A stretch of DNA of 20,290 bases from Thioalkalivibrio nitratireducens (GCA_011390385.1 JAABSN010000047.1:1-20290); one strand, 5' to 3'; positions 1 to 9,370 are shown, counted from the stretch's first letter. Notes: generated by a model not told the origin, from the sequence alone. Numbers and translations: made by a program.

Positions 1-66
1 CGGTCCTGGTTCCAGGCCTGGGGGGCCTCGAACGGTGCAATTCGCTGCGCTCATTGACACCCTACG
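1..66 (+). repeat. GTAGGGTG-family palindromic repeat, partial copy (R1)
   Basis: This is the right-hand part of a dispersed intergenic repeat, cut by the window edge. It ends with the family's typical right arm, GGTGCAATTCGCTGCGCTCA followed by a CACCCTACG end. The same arm recurs at 202-238 and 8055-8089, and inverted at 15141-15175 and 18686-18720. It lies downstream of bamD and next to R2. No coding potential is assigned. Confidence 0.75.
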
Positions 67-130
67 CTTGCGCCTTTGATGTTTCTGGGCTGGCAGGCAT
101 GGTCATGACAGTTTGCGTGAAAGACCCCGC

Positions 131-238
131 GTAGGGTGCCGTGAGGCGAAGCCGAACCGCACCGTTCCGACGCTGGTCCTGGCTCCAGGCTGCCGCGTTC
201 GAACGGTGCAATTCGCTGCGCTCATTGGCACCCTACGC
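131..238 (+). repeat. GTAGGGTG-family palindromic repeat, full copy (R2)
   Basis: This ~108-bp imperfect palindrome has ends GTAGGGTGCC and GGCACCCTAC that are exact reverse complements. The inner left arm (GTGAGGCGAAGCCGAACCGC) and inner right arm (GGTGCAATTCGCTGCGCTCA) are also partly complementary, so the whole unit can fold as a long hairpin. The middle (about 165-200) varies between copies. It lies just past the 3' end of bamD, so it could act as a transcript end or RNA-stability structure. The mode of spread is unknown; it resembles REP/MITE-like elements. Confidence 0.8.
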
Positions 239-259
239 CATTCGTGCGGTTGGCTGCGG

Positions 260-1114
260 TCAATTCGCGAAGAACGGGAGACGCTCCATCAAGCCGCGCA
301 GCCCGCCCACTTCCTGACCCACGACGATGGGGCGTCCGGCCCTTGCGTTCTCGACATGGTCGGGGAAGTTCAGTTCCAGGACGGCCATGGTGTTCTCGGC
401 ATGTTCGTCCAAGTCCAGGGCGGTGTAGCTCTGGTAGAGAATGGCCAGTGCCTGCGGCATCACATTGGCGCCCTGATAGCGTTCCACCACGTACCGTGCC
501 CGCTGGGATGCCGCCACCCATGCCTTGCGTTCGACGTAGAATTGAGCGACGCGGAGTTCGTGCGCCGCCAATGCATTGCGGATGTAGATCATGCGTTCAC
601 GCGCATCTTCCGAGTAGATGCTGTCCGGGAATTCGTTCACCAGCCGCCCGAAATCCTGAAACGACTGCTGCAGCGGCTCGGTGTCCATTTCTGACGGATC
701 CATCGGGAAGAAGCGGCTCAGGAAACCGGTGTTCTGGTCGTAATTGACCAGGCCGCGAAGATAATAGGCATAGTCGAGATTGGGATGACGCGGATTCAAC
801 TGCACGAAACGATCGATTGCTGCGAGAGCGGCCTCGGTTTCACCGGCCTTGTAGTAGGCGTATGGAATCTCGATCTGGGCCTGTTGGGCGAAGCGCCCGA
901 ACGGGAATCGCGCTTCCAGAATCTCGTAGTACTCCACCGCCGTCGTATAGTCGCCGCCGTTGAGCGCCGCCTTGGCTTCGCTGTACAGCTGGCTGGCGGA
1001 CCAGTTGCGGGTTGGGTCCTCGCGTAGGCCGGCGCAGCCGGACGCGGTTATGATGACGATCAGAATGATCAACGAACGGGCCAGGGACACGGCGGAGCCT
1101 CGATTGCTATGCAT
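260..1114 (-). CDS. bamD: Outer membrane protein assembly factor BamD (lipoprotein)
   Basis: BamD is the essential outer-membrane lipoprotein of the BAM complex, which folds beta-barrel proteins together with BamA. The 284-residue product has an N-terminal hydrophobic segment (about residues 12-24) ending in an ASGC lipobox with the lipidated Cys at 27. The rest is made of TPR-type helical repeats, including the segments YSEAKAALNGGDYTTAVEYY, ARFPFGRFAQQAQ and LNPRHPNLDYAYYLRGLVNY that are typical of BamD/ComL. It is somewhat longer than E. coli BamD (about 245). It is divergent from rluD with only 46 bp between the starts, the usual gammaproteobacterial arrangement. An in-frame GTG at 1090 has a GAGG motif 7 nt upstream and would give a shorter, more typical signal peptide, so the start is uncertain. 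Family assignment is firm. Confidence 0.93.
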   Translation of the reverse strand: MHSNRGSAVSLARSLIILIVIITASGCAGLREDPTRNWSASQLYSEAKAALNGGDYTTAVEYYEILEARFPFGRFAQQAQIEIPYAYYKAGETEAALAAIDRFVQLNPRHPNLDYAYYLRGLVNYDQNTGFLSRFFPMDPSEMDTEPLQQSFQDFGRLVNEFPDSIYSEDARERMIYIRNALAAHELRVAQFYVERKAWVAASQRARYVVERYQGANVMPQALAILYQSYTALDLDEHAENTMAVLELNFPDHVENARAGRPIVVGQEVGGLRGLMERLPFFAN

Positions 1115-1160
1115 GACGCAAGGATTCTACAACAATGCGGGTTTCCGCCGCGCTTGACCG

Positions 1161-2132
1161 ATGACGAATGAACTGCAGGCGGAACTCCCTCCGGAACTTG
1201 CGGGCATGCGCCTCGATGCAGCGCTCGCCCGGGTTCTTACCGCCTACTCCCGCAGCCAGTTGAAGCAATGGTTGCAGGAAGGAGCCTTGACTGTGGACGG
1301 CGCGCAGCCGTTGCCGCGCGCCACCGTCCGTGGCGGCGAGCAGGTTTGCCTGCAGATTCCCGATACACCGGTATCGACCGCCCAACCGGAGCCGATCGCG
1401 CTGGAGGTGGTACATGCCGACTCCGCCCTGATCGTCATCAACAAGCCGGCAGGCCTTGTCGTGCACCCTGCCGCCGGGCATCGCGAAGGCACACTGGTCA
1501 ACGCACTGATCCATTACGCACCGGAGCTCGCGGCGTTGCCACGGGCCGGGATCGTGCATCGCCTGGACAAGGAAACCACGGGGCTTCTGGTTGTCGCGCG
1601 CACAGCGGCGGCGCAGACGAACCTGGTGCGGCAACTCCAGGAACGCAGCGTGCATCGGGAATACCGCGCGCTGGTTCAGGGCGTGCTGATCAGCGGCGGA
1701 ACAGTCGATGCACCCATCGGCCGCCACCCGGTCGACCGCAAGCGCATGGCCGTGGTCGCGGGTGGAAAACCGGCAGTGACCCACTATCGTGTGCTCGAGC
1801 GCCTGCGGGCGCACAGCCTGCTGGAGGTCCGTCTCGATACCGGAAGAACGCACCAGATCCGGGTCCACATGGCCAAACTGGGGCATCCGGTGGTCGGCGA
1901 TCCAGCCTACGGGGGGCGTCCGCGCCCGGTGCGTGGAATGGGCCCGGACGCCGCCGGAGCTCTCGCGGCGTTCCACCGGCAGGCACTGCATGCCGCGATC
2001 CTGGGGCTCGTGCACCCGCGGACCGGCGAAGAGTGCCGTTTCGAGGCCCCGTTGCCGGCCGACTTCCAGACACTGCTGGATGCATTGCGCGCCGATGCCG
2101 TCGCGGCGGAGGATGAACAGGGAAAGTCATGA
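1161..2132 (+). CDS. rluD: 23S rRNA pseudouridine synthase RluD
   Basis: RluD isomerises uridines in helix 69 of 23S rRNA (1911, 1915 and 1917 in E. coli numbering) in the cytoplasm. The 323-residue protein has an N-terminal S4 RNA-binding domain (about residues 14-70) and a RluA-type catalytic domain. The catalytic Asp is D136 in the motif HRLDKETTGLLV. Other family motifs are VINKPAGLVVHP (92-103) and the RTHQIRVHMA segment. Length matches E. coli RluD (about 326). The start follows directly on the divergent bamD region and gives a full-length protein, although no strong Shine-Dalgarno is visible. Its stop overlaps the pgeF start by 4 bp (ATGA), implying co-transcription and translational coupling. 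RluC/RluA paralogues are less likely given the rluD-pgeF context. Confidence 0.93.
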   Translation: MTNELQAELPPELAGMRLDAALARVLTAYSRSQLKQWLQEGALTVDGAQPLPRATVRGGEQVCLQIPDTPVSTAQPEPIALEVVHADSALIVINKPAGLVVHPAAGHREGTLVNALIHYAPELAALPRAGIVHRLDKETTGLLVVARTAAAQTNLVRQLQERSVHREYRALVQGVLISGGTVDAPIGRHPVDRKRMAVVAGGKPAVTHYRVLERLRAHSLLEVRLDTGRTHQIRVHMAKLGHPVVGDPAYGGRPRPVRGMGPDAAGALAAFHRQALHAAILGLVHPRTGEECRFEAPLPADFQTLLDALRADAVAAEDEQGKS

Positions 2133-2869
2133 GCCGTATCCCGCTGCTGATTCCGGACTGGCCACTGCCGTCACAAGTGCGAGCCATCCAGACGACCCGC
2201 GCGGGCGGCTTCAGTAGCGGGCCGTGGGCCAGCCTGAACCTGGCCCTGCATACCGGCGACGACCCCGCGATCGTGCACAGCAACCGGGTGCATCTCGCGC
2301 GGGAACTCGCTTTACCACGCGTACCCGCGTGGCCGCGCCAGGTGCATGGCGCCGGGGTCGTTTCCGCCGCCAGGCTCAGCGGCGACACGGAAGCGGATGC
2401 GGTCGTTGCGCGGGCAGTCGGACAGGTCTGCAGCGTGCAGACCGCGGACTGCCTGCCGGTCCTGTTCGCGAGTGCCGACGGCCAGGAGATCGGCGCCGCG
2501 CATGCCGGCTGGCGCGGCCTCGCCGGCGGAATACTGGAAGCGACGCTGCAGGCGATGGAGTATCCGCCTGACGCCATTACCGCCTGGCTGGGGCCGGCGA
2601 TCGGACCGGAAGCCTTCGAAGTCGGTCCCGAAGTTCGCGCCGCCTTCCTCGACCGGGACCCGGCAGCCGCCACCGCATTTCGCCCGGGGCTGGGTGATCG
2701 CTGGCTTGCCGATGTCTACCAACTGGCCCGGCAACGTCTGGAACGCGCCGGCGTGCGCGAGATTCACGGAGGAGGGCGCTGCACGCACCGCGAGTCCGAC
2801 ACCTTCTTCTCCTACCGCCGCGACGGCGTCTGCGGGCGCATGGCAACGCTGATCTGGCGGGTCTCCTGA
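2129..2869 (+). CDS. pgeF: Purine nucleoside phosphorylase / peptidoglycan editing factor PgeF (YfiH family)
   Basis: This is a 246-residue YfiH/DUF152 (LACC1-like) protein. Family members bind zinc and have purine nucleoside phosphorylase/adenosine deaminase-type activity. In E. coli, PgeF prevents misincorporation of L-Ser for L-Ala in peptidoglycan precursors. The conserved metal/catalytic triad is visible as H73 (QVHG), C108 (TADCLPV) and H125 (AAHAGWRG), at nearly the same positions as E. coli YfiH. The C-terminal GGGRCTHRESDTFFSYRRDG block is also characteristic. It overlaps rluD by 4 bp and converges on the CBS-domain gene, with 17 bp between the stops. The physiological role here is inferred from family data. 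Confidence 0.92.
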   Translation: MSRIPLLIPDWPLPSQVRAIQTTRAGGFSSGPWASLNLALHTGDDPAIVHSNRVHLARELALPRVPAWPRQVHGAGVVSAARLSGDTEADAVVARAVGQVCSVQTADCLPVLFASADGQEIGAAHAGWRGLAGGILEATLQAMEYPPDAITAWLGPAIGPEAFEVGPEVRAAFLDRDPAAATAFRPGLGDRWLADVYQLARQRLERAGVREIHGGGRCTHRESDTFFSYRRDGVCGRMATLIWRVS

Positions 2870-2886
2870 GTGTGGGCCGAAGCGGG

Positions 2887-3318
2887 TCACGGTTCGTAGG
2901 GAGTATCGCCCTCGTCGGCTTCAGGCTCGACAGCCTCGAGTTGCTCCATCAGCGTGATCGCAACCCCGAGGAAGTCGGCGTCGGTCACGAGGCCGCGCAG
3001 TTCCCCGTCGCGGATCACCGGCAGGCAGCTGCGCTTGCGCCGCAGCATCAGCAGCGCGGCATGGCGGACATTGCTGCGCTCATCCACCGTTTCGAGATCA
3101 CGCACCATCACCTCGTGCACATGGCGCGGCCCATTGCTGCCGGCGAGCAGCACGTCGGTCTGCGCAACCAGCCCGAGCAGACTGCCGGAGGCATCCAGGA
3201 CCGGCACATGGCGGATCCTGTGCTGCGCCATCAGGCGGCGGACGTCATCCACGGTTGCGTCTGGCGGGACGACCACGAGATTCTGTCGGGGTGTCATGAT
3301 ATCGCTGATGTCGAGCAT
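2887..3318 (-). CDS. Two-CBS-domain protein
   Basis: This 143-residue cytoplasmic protein consists almost entirely of a tandem CBS (Bateman) pair. CBS1 spans about residues 7-60 (IMTPRQNLVVVPPDATVDDV, then IRHVPVLDASGSLLGLVAQTD). CBS2 spans about 70-130 (MVRDLETVDERSNV, then SCLPVIRDGELRGLVTDADF). Such modules usually bind adenine nucleotides and regulate a partner or sense energy charge. There is no fused effector domain, so the partner is unknown. The acidic C-terminal tail (EAVEPEADEGD) is typical of small stand-alone CBS proteins. An AAGG-type ribosome binding site lies about 8 nt before the ATG. The gene converges on pgeF and diverges from the frd operon with about 540 bp between starts. 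Confidence 0.88.
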   Translation of the reverse strand: MLDISDIMTPRQNLVVVPPDATVDDVRRLMAQHRIRHVPVLDASGSLLGLVAQTDVLLAGSNGPRHVHEVMVRDLETVDERSNVRHAALLMLRRKRSCLPVIRDGELRGLVTDADFLGVAITLMEQLEAVEPEADEGDTPYEP

Positions 3319-3487
3319 GATTTCGGCCTTTCCTTGGTTGTGCGTCCATCTTCGCGCTCTCCCGCGCGCGGGTGTTGATCTACCTCACATCCACCGCCGC
3401 CGTTCCTCGTCTGGAACGAACAAGAGCCATGGCCCGAGCCCGGCGTATCGTGTCCGGTGAATGCGGCGCGTGCACAAGATGCGTCCT

Positions 3488-3664
3488 GATTGGAACGGAA
3501 GCTCCGCAGCGAGTGAATCATTGGGATTCGGTCATTGCGAGCGTAGCGCGGCAATCCATTTGGGCCACGGGAAGCCCCAGCGGCATGGATCGCCGCGTCG
3601 CTGCGCTCCTCGCGATGACGGTGTTGATCTGCTTTCTCGCAGCTGCGGACCTTCCGTGCTAATC
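3488..3664. repeat. Nested inverted-repeat element with CATTGCGAGCG core (copy A)
   Basis: Two pairs of inverted arms are nested. The outer arms are 3488-3510 and 3642-3664, imperfect complements with the shape GATTrgnACGgAAGsTCCGCAGC. The inner arms are GTCATTGCGAGCGTAGCGCG at 3531-3550 (continuing to 3559) and its near complement at 3585-3619 ending CGCGATGAC. The same architecture recurs at 11491-11678. It lies between the CBS gene and the frd promoter region. It resembles miniature inverted-repeat or REP-like intergenic elements, with no coding potential. Confidence 0.75.
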
Positions 3665-3751
3665 AAGTGGATCGATGGATGCATCCCCCGCGCCGGAATC
3701 CCGTGCATAGGCATTGATGAGTCTGTTCACGGGATGGGTCATGGACACCCC

Positions 3752-3793
3752 GTGACATGGATCAAAGTGTTTCTCGATGGTTGCTTCTAGTAT
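3752..3793 (+). promoter_or_regulatory. Candidate FNR/ANR-type class II promoter for the frd operon
   Basis: GTGACATGGATCAA at 3752-3765 matches the FNR/ANR consensus TTGAT-N4-ATCAA at 8 of 10 positions, with a perfect right half. A TAGTAT at 3788-3793 can serve as the -10 (4 of 6). This puts the likely transcription start near 3800, so the site is centred close to -41.5, the canonical class II activation position. The frdC start lies about 60 nt further on. Regulation by low oxygen fits a fumarate reductase. This is inference from position and consensus only. Confidence 0.45.
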
Positions 3794-3859
3794 GAACGGG
3801 TCGGGTTGCCGATGGCGGCCCCGGCGCTGATGACCCGTTGATCAAGCGAAGGTGGACTC

Positions 3860-4657
3860 ATGGGAATACCGAGTGAACTGACTGTCGGTGCGGCGCTGAC
3901 GCAGCGCGCGCAGAGCAGGTTCTGGCCGGCGCGGCTGGATTTCCTGCAGAGTGCTTCGGGGCTGTTTCTGGCCCTGTTCCTTTGGGTGCACCTGTTCGCT
4001 GAAGCCTCGATCCTGTTGGGCAAGGACGCGATGTATCGGGTCACGCTGTTCTTCGAGGGCTATTACGTTTTCGGAACTCCGTATCCGATCATCATCACCC
4101 TGTTTTCCCTGTTCATTCTGGCCTTTGTCGTGCTGCACGCGGTGCTCGCCGTGCGCAAGATTCCGGTGACCTACCGGCAGTACCGGTTGTACCGGGACCA
4201 TCAGAAGTTGCTGCGGCACGAGGACACGACGCTCTGGTGGGTCCAGGTCTATACCGGTTTCGCGTTGTTCTTTCTGGTTTCGGTCCATCTGTACACGATG
4301 ATTTCGCAGCCGGCCAACATCGGACCCTTCGCGTCATCCGATCGGGTGGTCAGCGAATGGATGTGGCCGCTGTACGTGCTGTTGCTGATCACCGCTGTCG
4401 TCCATGCGGCCGTCGGTTCCTACCGCGTCGGCGTGAAATGGGGCTGGTTGCCCGCGCGCGGGCCGGAACAGGGCCGCCGCCGGCTGAAATGGCTGATGCG
4501 GGGCTTCATCATCTTCTTCCTGTTGCTGGGGTTCACGTCGCTTGCGACCTACATCAGCATTGGCCTCGACCACCGCGACCAGTACGGCGAGAGGTACGTC
4601 CCGACCTGGGAGAGGACCGTGCCTTCTGATGTCGAGCTTCCGGAGGAACTGCCATGA
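3860..4657 (+). CDS. frdC: Fumarate reductase cytochrome b subunit (dihaem, FrdC, Wolinella type)
   Basis: This is the membrane anchor of quinol:fumarate reductase: 265 residues with five predicted transmembrane helices carrying two b haems and the quinone site. Four His residues fall at 44, 93, 143 and 182, exactly the numbers of the axial haem ligands of Wolinella succinogenes FrdC. E66 is also at the position of the Wolinella Glu needed for menaquinol oxidation (FFEGYYV). The transmembrane 'E-pathway' Glu at Wolinella position 180 is Val here (ITAVVH). An AAGGTGG ribosome site lies 5 nt before the ATG. The stop overlaps frdA by ATGA, and the order C-A-B matches Wolinella. A succinate dehydrogenase role is possible and cannot be excluded from sequence. 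Confidence 0.92.
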   Translation: MGIPSELTVGAALTQRAQSRFWPARLDFLQSASGLFLALFLWVHLFAEASILLGKDAMYRVTLFFEGYYVFGTPYPIIITLFSLFILAFVVLHAVLAVRKIPVTYRQYRLYRDHQKLLRHEDTTLWWVQVYTGFALFFLVSVHLYTMISQPANIGPFASSDRVVSEWMWPLYVLLLITAVVHAAVGSYRVGVKWGWLPARGPEQGRRRLKWLMRGFIIFFLLLGFTSLATYISIGLDHRDQYGERYVPTWERTVPSDVELPEELP

Positions 4658-6636
4658 AGGCCGTGTATACCGATGTGCTGGTGATTGGCGGCGGGCTGGC
4701 CGGCCTGCGCGCGGCGGTCGGAGTTCGCCGACGCGGGCTGGACGTGCTGGTGCTGAGCCTGGTTCCGGCCAAGCGTTCGCATTCGGTTGCCGCACAGGGG
4801 GGTATGCAAGCCAGCCTGGGCAACGGCGCGATGGGTGCGGGCGACAACGAGGACATCCATTTCGCCGACACGGTGCGCGGCAGCGACTGGGGGGCGGACC
4901 AGCGCGTGGCGCGGATGTTCGTGAACACGGCGCCCAAGGCAATCCGCGAGCTGGCGGCCTGGGGTGTTCCCTGGAGCCGCGTCGCCCGTGGTGATCGCGA
5001 ATCGGTGGTGAACGCCGAGAAGATCACGATCACGGAGCCCGACGAGGCCCACGGTCTGATCACCGCACGCGACTTTGGCGGCACCAAGAAATGGCGTACC
5101 TGTTACACCTCGGACGGTACCGGTCACACGATGCTCTATGCGCTGGGCGACCAGACCATCGCGCACGGCATTCCTGTGCTCGAACGCCAGGAAGCCATGG
5201 CGCTGATCCATGAAGGGGGGCGGTGCCACGGCGCGGTGGTGCGCGACCTGATCACCGGCGAGCTGACCGCGTACCTGGCCAAGGCGACCACGATCGCCAC
5301 CGGCGGCTATGGCCGACTTTACAAGGTCTCGACCAACGCGATCATCTGCGAGGGGACCGGCATCGCGCTGGCGCTGGAGACGGGGGTGGCAACACTGGGC
5401 AATATGGAAGCCGTGCAGTTCCATCCGACGGCCATCATCACCGCCGGAATCCTGACCACCGAGGGATGCCGCGGCGATGGCGGGGTGCTGCGGGATGTCG
5501 ATGGTCACCGGTTCATGCCCGATTACGAGCCGGAAAAGAAGGAGCTCGCATCGCGCGACGTCGTGTCGCGGCGGATGACCGAACACATGCGCAAGGGCAA
5601 GGGCGTCCCGTCGCGTTATGGCGATCATCTCTGGCTGGATATCACCGGTCTGGGTCGTGCGCACATCGAGAAGAACCTGCGTGAGGTCAAGGACATCTGC
5701 GAGTATTTCCTGGGCATCGACCCGGTCAGCGACTGGATCCCCGTTCGTCCCACTCAGCACTATTCGATGGGCGGCATCCGCACCGACCACACCGGACAGA
5801 GCCAAAACCTGAAAGGCCTGTTCTCCTGCGGCGAGTCGGCGTGCTGGGACCTGCACGGGTTCAACCGGCTCGGCGGCAATTCGGTGGCCGAGACGGTGGT
5901 CGCGGGAATGATCGTCGCCGAGTTCATCGCCGACTACTGCGAGTCGGAGGCGGGCGAGCTGAATGTCGAGACCGGCCTGGTGCGTGGTTTCCTCGATCGG
6001 GAGCGGTCGCGTCTGGATGCCCTGCTCGACGGCACCGGTGGCGAGAGTGCCAGCGAACTGCGGGAACGCATGGAAACGGTGATGATGGACAAGGTCGGGA
6101 TCTTCCGGACCGGCGACGAACTGGAACAGGCGGTGAGCGAACTGCAGGATATCCTGGTCCGCAGCCGCAATATCACGCTGCGCACCAGGGCCCGGGGTTC
6201 GAACCCGGAACTGGTTGCGGCCTACCGATTGCAGAAGATGATCAAGATCGCCCTCTGCGTGGCCCAGGGGGCACTGTTGCGCACCGAAAGCCGTGGCGCC
6301 CATTTCCGCGAGGATTTCCCGCAGCGCAATGATCGCGATTGGCTGAAACGCACGCTGGCGACCTGGCCCGACGAGTCCGCGGACCTCCCGACGATCGCGT
6401 ACGAGGATATCGACGTGAAGGACATGGAACTGCCGCCCGGCTTTCGTGGCTACGGGGCGCGTAACCATGTCGACCATCCGGACACCGAGGCGCGGGTTGC
6501 CGAGGTCGAGCGGATCACCGAGGGCCTGTCGGAGGCCAACCGTTTCGAGCGCCAGTCGGCGTTGATGGAATACGAATCCCTGCTGCCGGAAAAATATCGT
6601 GGCAGGAACGAGCGTCTGACGGAGAGATTGCCATGA
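4654..6636 (+). CDS. frdA: Fumarate reductase flavoprotein subunit FrdA
   Basis: This is the catalytic subunit that interconverts fumarate and succinate on covalent FAD at the cytoplasmic membrane face. The product is 660 residues, close to Wolinella FrdA (about 656). It has an N-terminal dinucleotide fold ([12 protein letters not shown], residues 10-21) and the flavinylation motif [12 protein letters not shown] with H43 as the predicted FAD-linked His. The segments [42 protein letters not shown] and [13 protein letters not shown] carry the expected substrate-binding His/Arg residues. The C-terminal region is the normal FrdA helical/capping domain. It is coupled to frdC and frdB by 4-bp overlaps. 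The long open frame on the opposite strand (4549-6477) is a composition artefact. FrdA versus SdhA cannot be settled by motifs, but gene order and the dihaem FrdC favour fumarate reductase. Confidence 0.95.
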   Translation: MKAVYTDVLVIGGGLAGLRAAVGVRRRGLDVLVLSLVPAKRSHSVAAQGGMQASLGNGAMGAGDNEDIHFADTVRGSDWGADQRVARMFVNTAPKAIRELAAWGVPWSRVARGDRESVVNAEKITITEPDEAHGLITARDFGGTKKWRTCYTSDGTGHTMLYALGDQTIAHGIPVLERQEAMALIHEGGRCHGAVVRDLITGELTAYLAKATTIATGGYGRLYKVSTNAIICEGTGIALALETGVATLGNMEAVQFHPTAIITAGILTTEGCRGDGGVLRDVDGHRFMPDYEPEKKELASRDVVSRRMTEHMRKGKGVPSRYGDHLWLDITGLGRAHIEKNLREVKDICEYFLGIDPVSDWIPVRPTQHYSMGGIRTDHTGQSQNLKGLFSCGESACWDLHGFNRLGGNSVAETVVAGMIVAEFIADYCESEAGELNVETGLVRGFLDRERSRLDALLDGTGGESASELRERMETVMMDKVGIFRTGDELEQAVSELQDILVRSRNITLRTRARGSNPELVAAYRLQKMIKIALCVAQGALLRTESRGAHFREDFPQRNDRDWLKRTLATWPDESADLPTIAYEDIDVKDMELPPGFRGYGARNHVDHPDTEARVAEVERITEGLSEANRFERQSALMEYESLLPEKYRGRNERLTERLP

Positions 6637-7403
6637 ATACCAGCAGGCAGGGGTCGGTGGACCCTGATGCTCCGGCGCGGAGGTTGAAAATCAATGTCCT
6701 GCGATACAATCCGCAGGAGCCGGATATTCCGCCGCATCTGCAGACATTCGAACTCGACGAAGCGCCGAGCATGACGTTGTTCGTGGCCCTGAACGATATC
6801 CGCGAACGACAGGACCCCTCGCTGCAGTTCGACTTCGTCTGCCGGGCGGGTATCTGCGGCAGTTGTGCGATGCTGATCAATGGCCGCCCCGGGTTGGCCT
6901 GCCGGACGCTGACCAGCAATCTCGGCGAACGTATCACCCTGGCGCCGCTGCCCTTCTTCGAGTTGATCGGCGACCTTTCGGTGAACACGGGCAAGTGGAT
7001 GCGTGGCATGAGCGAACGTCTGGAAGCCTGGATCCACGATACCGGTGCGGTCGATCTGCGCCGCCTCGAGGAACGCATGGAGCCGGAGCTGGCGGAACAG
7101 ATCTACGAACTCGAGCGCTGCATCGAGTGCGGCTGTTGCCTTGCCGCCTGTGGTACCGCGCGGATGCGCCACGATTTCGTCGGGGCCGTTGGCCTGAACA
7201 AGATCGCGCGGATGCGGCTCGATCCACGGGATCAGCGAACCGACGCCGACTACTATGAACTGATCGGCGATGACGACGGGGTCTTCGGTTGCATGACCCT
7301 GCTGGGCTGTCAGGACGTCTGTCCGAAGAATCTCGACCTGCAGACGCAGATTGCCTACATGCGGCGCAAGATGCTGCGCGCGGCGGTGTTTCCCGGATCA
7401 TGA
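6633..7403 (+). CDS. frdB: Fumarate reductase iron-sulfur subunit FrdB
   Basis: This 256-residue subunit carries electrons between the haem b subunit and the FAD subunit. All cluster ligands are visible. The [2Fe-2S] cluster uses C70, C75, C78 and C90 (CRAGICGSC, then C). The [4Fe-4S] cluster uses C163, C166, C169 (CIECGCC) plus C230, followed by Pro. The [3Fe-4S] cluster uses C173, C220 and C226. Length and spacing are normal. It overlaps frdA by ATGA and is the last gene of the three-gene operon; rlpA converges on it 88 bp away. No clear intrinsic terminator with a T-run is seen after the stop. Confidence 0.95.
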   Translation: MNTSRQGSVDPDAPARRLKINVLRYNPQEPDIPPHLQTFELDEAPSMTLFVALNDIRERQDPSLQFDFVCRAGICGSCAMLINGRPGLACRTLTSNLGERITLAPLPFFELIGDLSVNTGKWMRGMSERLEAWIHDTGAVDLRRLEERMEPELAEQIYELERCIECGCCLAACGTARMRHDFVGAVGLNKIARMRLDPRDQRTDADYYELIGDDDGVFGCMTLLGCQDVCPKNLDLQTQIAYMRRKMLRAAVFPGS

Positions 7404-7491
7404 CGTGACGCTGTGATGCGGATGCCCCTTGGGACAGAAGGCGCGCTGTAGTGCCACAACAGGGAGACGATCTATCAGCGTCGCCTCGGGT

Positions 7492-7932
7492 TCAGATGTC
7501 TTGCCGGGGTAGCCTGATGACTTCCACTCTGACCCGCACCAGACCCCGGTCGATCATGCCGAGATCCCGGGCGGCCTGGCGCGAGAGGTCGATGACACGG
7601 CCGGCCTTGAATGGTCCACGATCGTTGATCGTGACGACGACGCTCTTCCCGCTATCGGCCCTGGTGACGCGAACAATGGTGCCGAACGCCAGCGTCCTGT
7701 GCGCCGCGGAGTAATCGTTCTGGTCGAAGCGCTGTCCGCTGGCCGTTTTTCGACCCTGGAAGCGATCATGGTAAAACGAGGCGATGCCGGTTTCGGTATG
7801 CCCCGGTTTGATGTCTGCCGAGCCCGAAAGTGGGAAGGCGGCAAGCAACACCAGCGATACGACGAGTGCTCCCCACCGAATACGGTGGAGTGTCCATCCT
7901 TCGGGCCAAACGTTATTCTTGGAATCCGACAT
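7492..7932 (-). CDS. Septal ring lytic transglycosylase RlpA-family protein (DPBB domain only)
   Basis: This 146-residue secreted or membrane-anchored protein has an N-terminal hydrophobic segment (about 20-37) without a lipobox, so it is likely a signal peptide or anchor. It is followed by a double-psi beta-barrel (about 46-139). Family hallmarks are GIASFYHDRFQGRKTASG, AAHRTLAFGTIVRVT (H78), VTINDRGPF (D104) and GRVIDLSRQAARDLGMID. RlpA proteins cleave naked glycan strands at the division septum. The SPOR domain that recruits larger RlpA proteins to the septum is absent. The Glu usually seen in TASGE is Gln (ASGQRF), which may affect activity. It is convergent with frdB. Confidence 0.85.
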   Translation of the reverse strand: MSDSKNNVWPEGWTLHRIRWGALVVSLVLLAAFPLSGSADIKPGHTETGIASFYHDRFQGRKTASGQRFDQNDYSAAHRTLAFGTIVRVTRADSGKSVVVTINDRGPFKAGRVIDLSRQAARDLGMIDRGLVRVRVEVIRLPRQDI

Positions 7933-7940
7933 TCCCGCGG

Positions 7941-7969
7941 AGCATAAACAAACCCTTATGGATGATCAA
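7941..7969 (-). promoter_or_regulatory. Possible sigma70-type promoter for the rlpA-like gene
   Basis: On the minus strand, TTGATC (7969-7964), a 17-bp spacer and TATGCT (7946-7941) resemble -35 and -10 elements (4 of 6 each). The predicted transcription start is only a few bases from the ATG at 7932, so the mRNA would be nearly leaderless. This weakens the call. Confidence 0.28.
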
Positions 7970-7993
7970 CCCCATTGGACGTAATGGCCCATG

Positions 7994-8089
7994 AAGGGTG
8001 CCGTGAGGCGGAGCCGAACCGCACCGGGACGGCGCTTCGGCCTTCGGGCCTCGAACGGCGCAATTCGCTGCGCTCATTGGCACCCTACG
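7994..8089 (+). repeat. GTAGGGTG-family palindromic repeat, full copy (R3)
   Basis: This ~96-bp copy has the same orientation as R2. The left arm runs AAGGGTGCCGTGAGGCGGAG and the right end is GGCACCCTACG. The internal section (about 8028-8050) differs from R2 and contains its own short palindrome CTTCGGCCTTCGGG. It lies in the divergent intergenic region between the rlpA-like gene and the hemerythrin-GGDEF gene, so it sits where both promoters would be expected. Confidence 0.8.
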
Positions 8090-8236
8090 TCCTTCATCGG
8101 GAGTGCCGGGCGCCTGTGACATGAAAGTTGGACCGGTTTTGCACTGCTGGTCGAGGAAGTGTCCATCCGGGCGCGGTTTCCTCGATTCGGAGACAGTCGT
8201 TCGGGCCCTGAGCCCGTTGCTTACGGAGGTAAGCGG

Positions 8237-9337
8237 ATGGAATCGTTTCGCTGGGATCAATACTACGTAACCGGGCTGGAGGAGGTCGACGCCCAGCACA
8301 TGCGTCTGGTGGCGATGATCAACCGCCTTGGCAATCTGGCCGCGGATCCCGGCGGACCGCATGCGGACGAAATCGCCTCGGTGCTTGCAGAACTTGCGGA
8401 ATATGCCGTCTACCATTTCACGGAGGAGGAAGGTCTGATGCGCGAGGTGGACGTCGATCGACGCCACCGTTGTGCTCACCGGCGTGAGCATCAGGGCTTC
8501 ACCGAGGAAGTGGCGCGCCTGGCAACGGATACCGTGTCGCCCGATCGTCTGAATCACTTGCTGAAATATCTCGTCAACTGGTTGGCCTACCACATTCTGG
8601 GGTCGGACCAGTCGATGGCGCGCCAGATCACGATGATCCGGAGCGGAGAGACGCCCGCCGCCGCCTACGAGATCGACGATCGCAAGGGTATCCGGGTGAC
8701 AGAGCCCCTGGTGGTTGCCCTGAACGGACTGTTTCAGCAGGTATCCGAGCGCAACCTCGAACTGCAGCAGCTCAATCAGTCGCTCGAGGCCAAGGTTGAG
8801 GAGCGTACCCGGGAGCTGGCGCTCGCCAACAGGCATCTCGAGGAACTATCGCTGACCGATGTGCTGACCGGCCTGCCCAATCGTCGCCATGCGTTACGGC
8901 GGCTTGAAAGCGAGTGGAATAGCGGTCTTCTGCTTGCGTGTGTGATGATCGATTGCGATGGCTTCAAGCAGGTGAACGATACCCACGGTCATGATGCCGG
9001 CGACATCGTCCTGAAAGCCGTCGCCCAGGCGCTCAGGGATCATGTGCGGACGGATGATCTTGTCAGCCGCCTTGGCGGTGACGAGTTTCTCGTGATCTGT
9101 CCGCATACCGGGTTGCCGGGCGCGGTGTATCTGGCGGAACAGCTGCGTGCGACCATCGGCGGCATGCGCGTGAAGGCCGGGGATGGTTATTGGCAGGGCA
9201 GCATCAGCGTTGGCGTGGCCGTCCGCACCGAGGAGATGGGCCGCCCGGATGATCTGATCAAGGCCGCGGACGACGGTGTGTACCGGTCCAAGAAGGGTGG
9301 GCGCAATCGGGTCTCGACGGTGCAGGACGGGGCGTAG
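8237..9337 (+). CDS. Bacteriohemerythrin-GGDEF diguanylate cyclase
   Basis: This predicted cytoplasmic oxygen or redox sensor makes c-di-GMP. The N-terminal hemerythrin domain (about 3-135) has the full di-iron ligand set: H21, H60/E64 (HFTEE), H81/H85 (HRREH) and H119/D124 (HILGSD). A coiled-coil linker (about 165-203, NLELQQLNQSLEAKVEERTR) leads to a GGDEF domain (205-360) with intact RLGGDEF (GG at 280-281), the substrate motif DGFKQVNDTHGHDAGD, and an inhibitory I-site RTDD (271-274) five residues before GGDEF. The ATG at 8237 is chosen over an upstream in-frame GTG because GGAGGT lies 6 nt before it. The product is 366 aa. There is no EAL domain or membrane segment. Oxygen binding to the di-iron site is the likely input, by analogy with known Bhr-DGC proteins. 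Confidence 0.92.
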   Translation: MESFRWDQYYVTGLEEVDAQHMRLVAMINRLGNLAADPGGPHADEIASVLAELAEYAVYHFTEEEGLMREVDVDRRHRCAHRREHQGFTEEVARLATDTVSPDRLNHLLKYLVNWLAYHILGSDQSMARQITMIRSGETPAAAYEIDDRKGIRVTEPLVVALNGLFQQVSERNLELQQLNQSLEAKVEERTRELALANRHLEELSLTDVLTGLPNRRHALRRLESEWNSGLLLACVMIDCDGFKQVNDTHGHDAGDIVLKAVAQALRDHVRTDDLVSRLGGDEFLVICPHTGLPGAVYLAEQLRATIGGMRVKAGDGYWQGSISVGVAVRTEEMGRPDDLIKAADDGVYRSKKGGRNRVSTVQDGA

Positions 9338-9370
9338 GGATCGCCCCGCGAGCTCGAGGCCGGCCCGGGG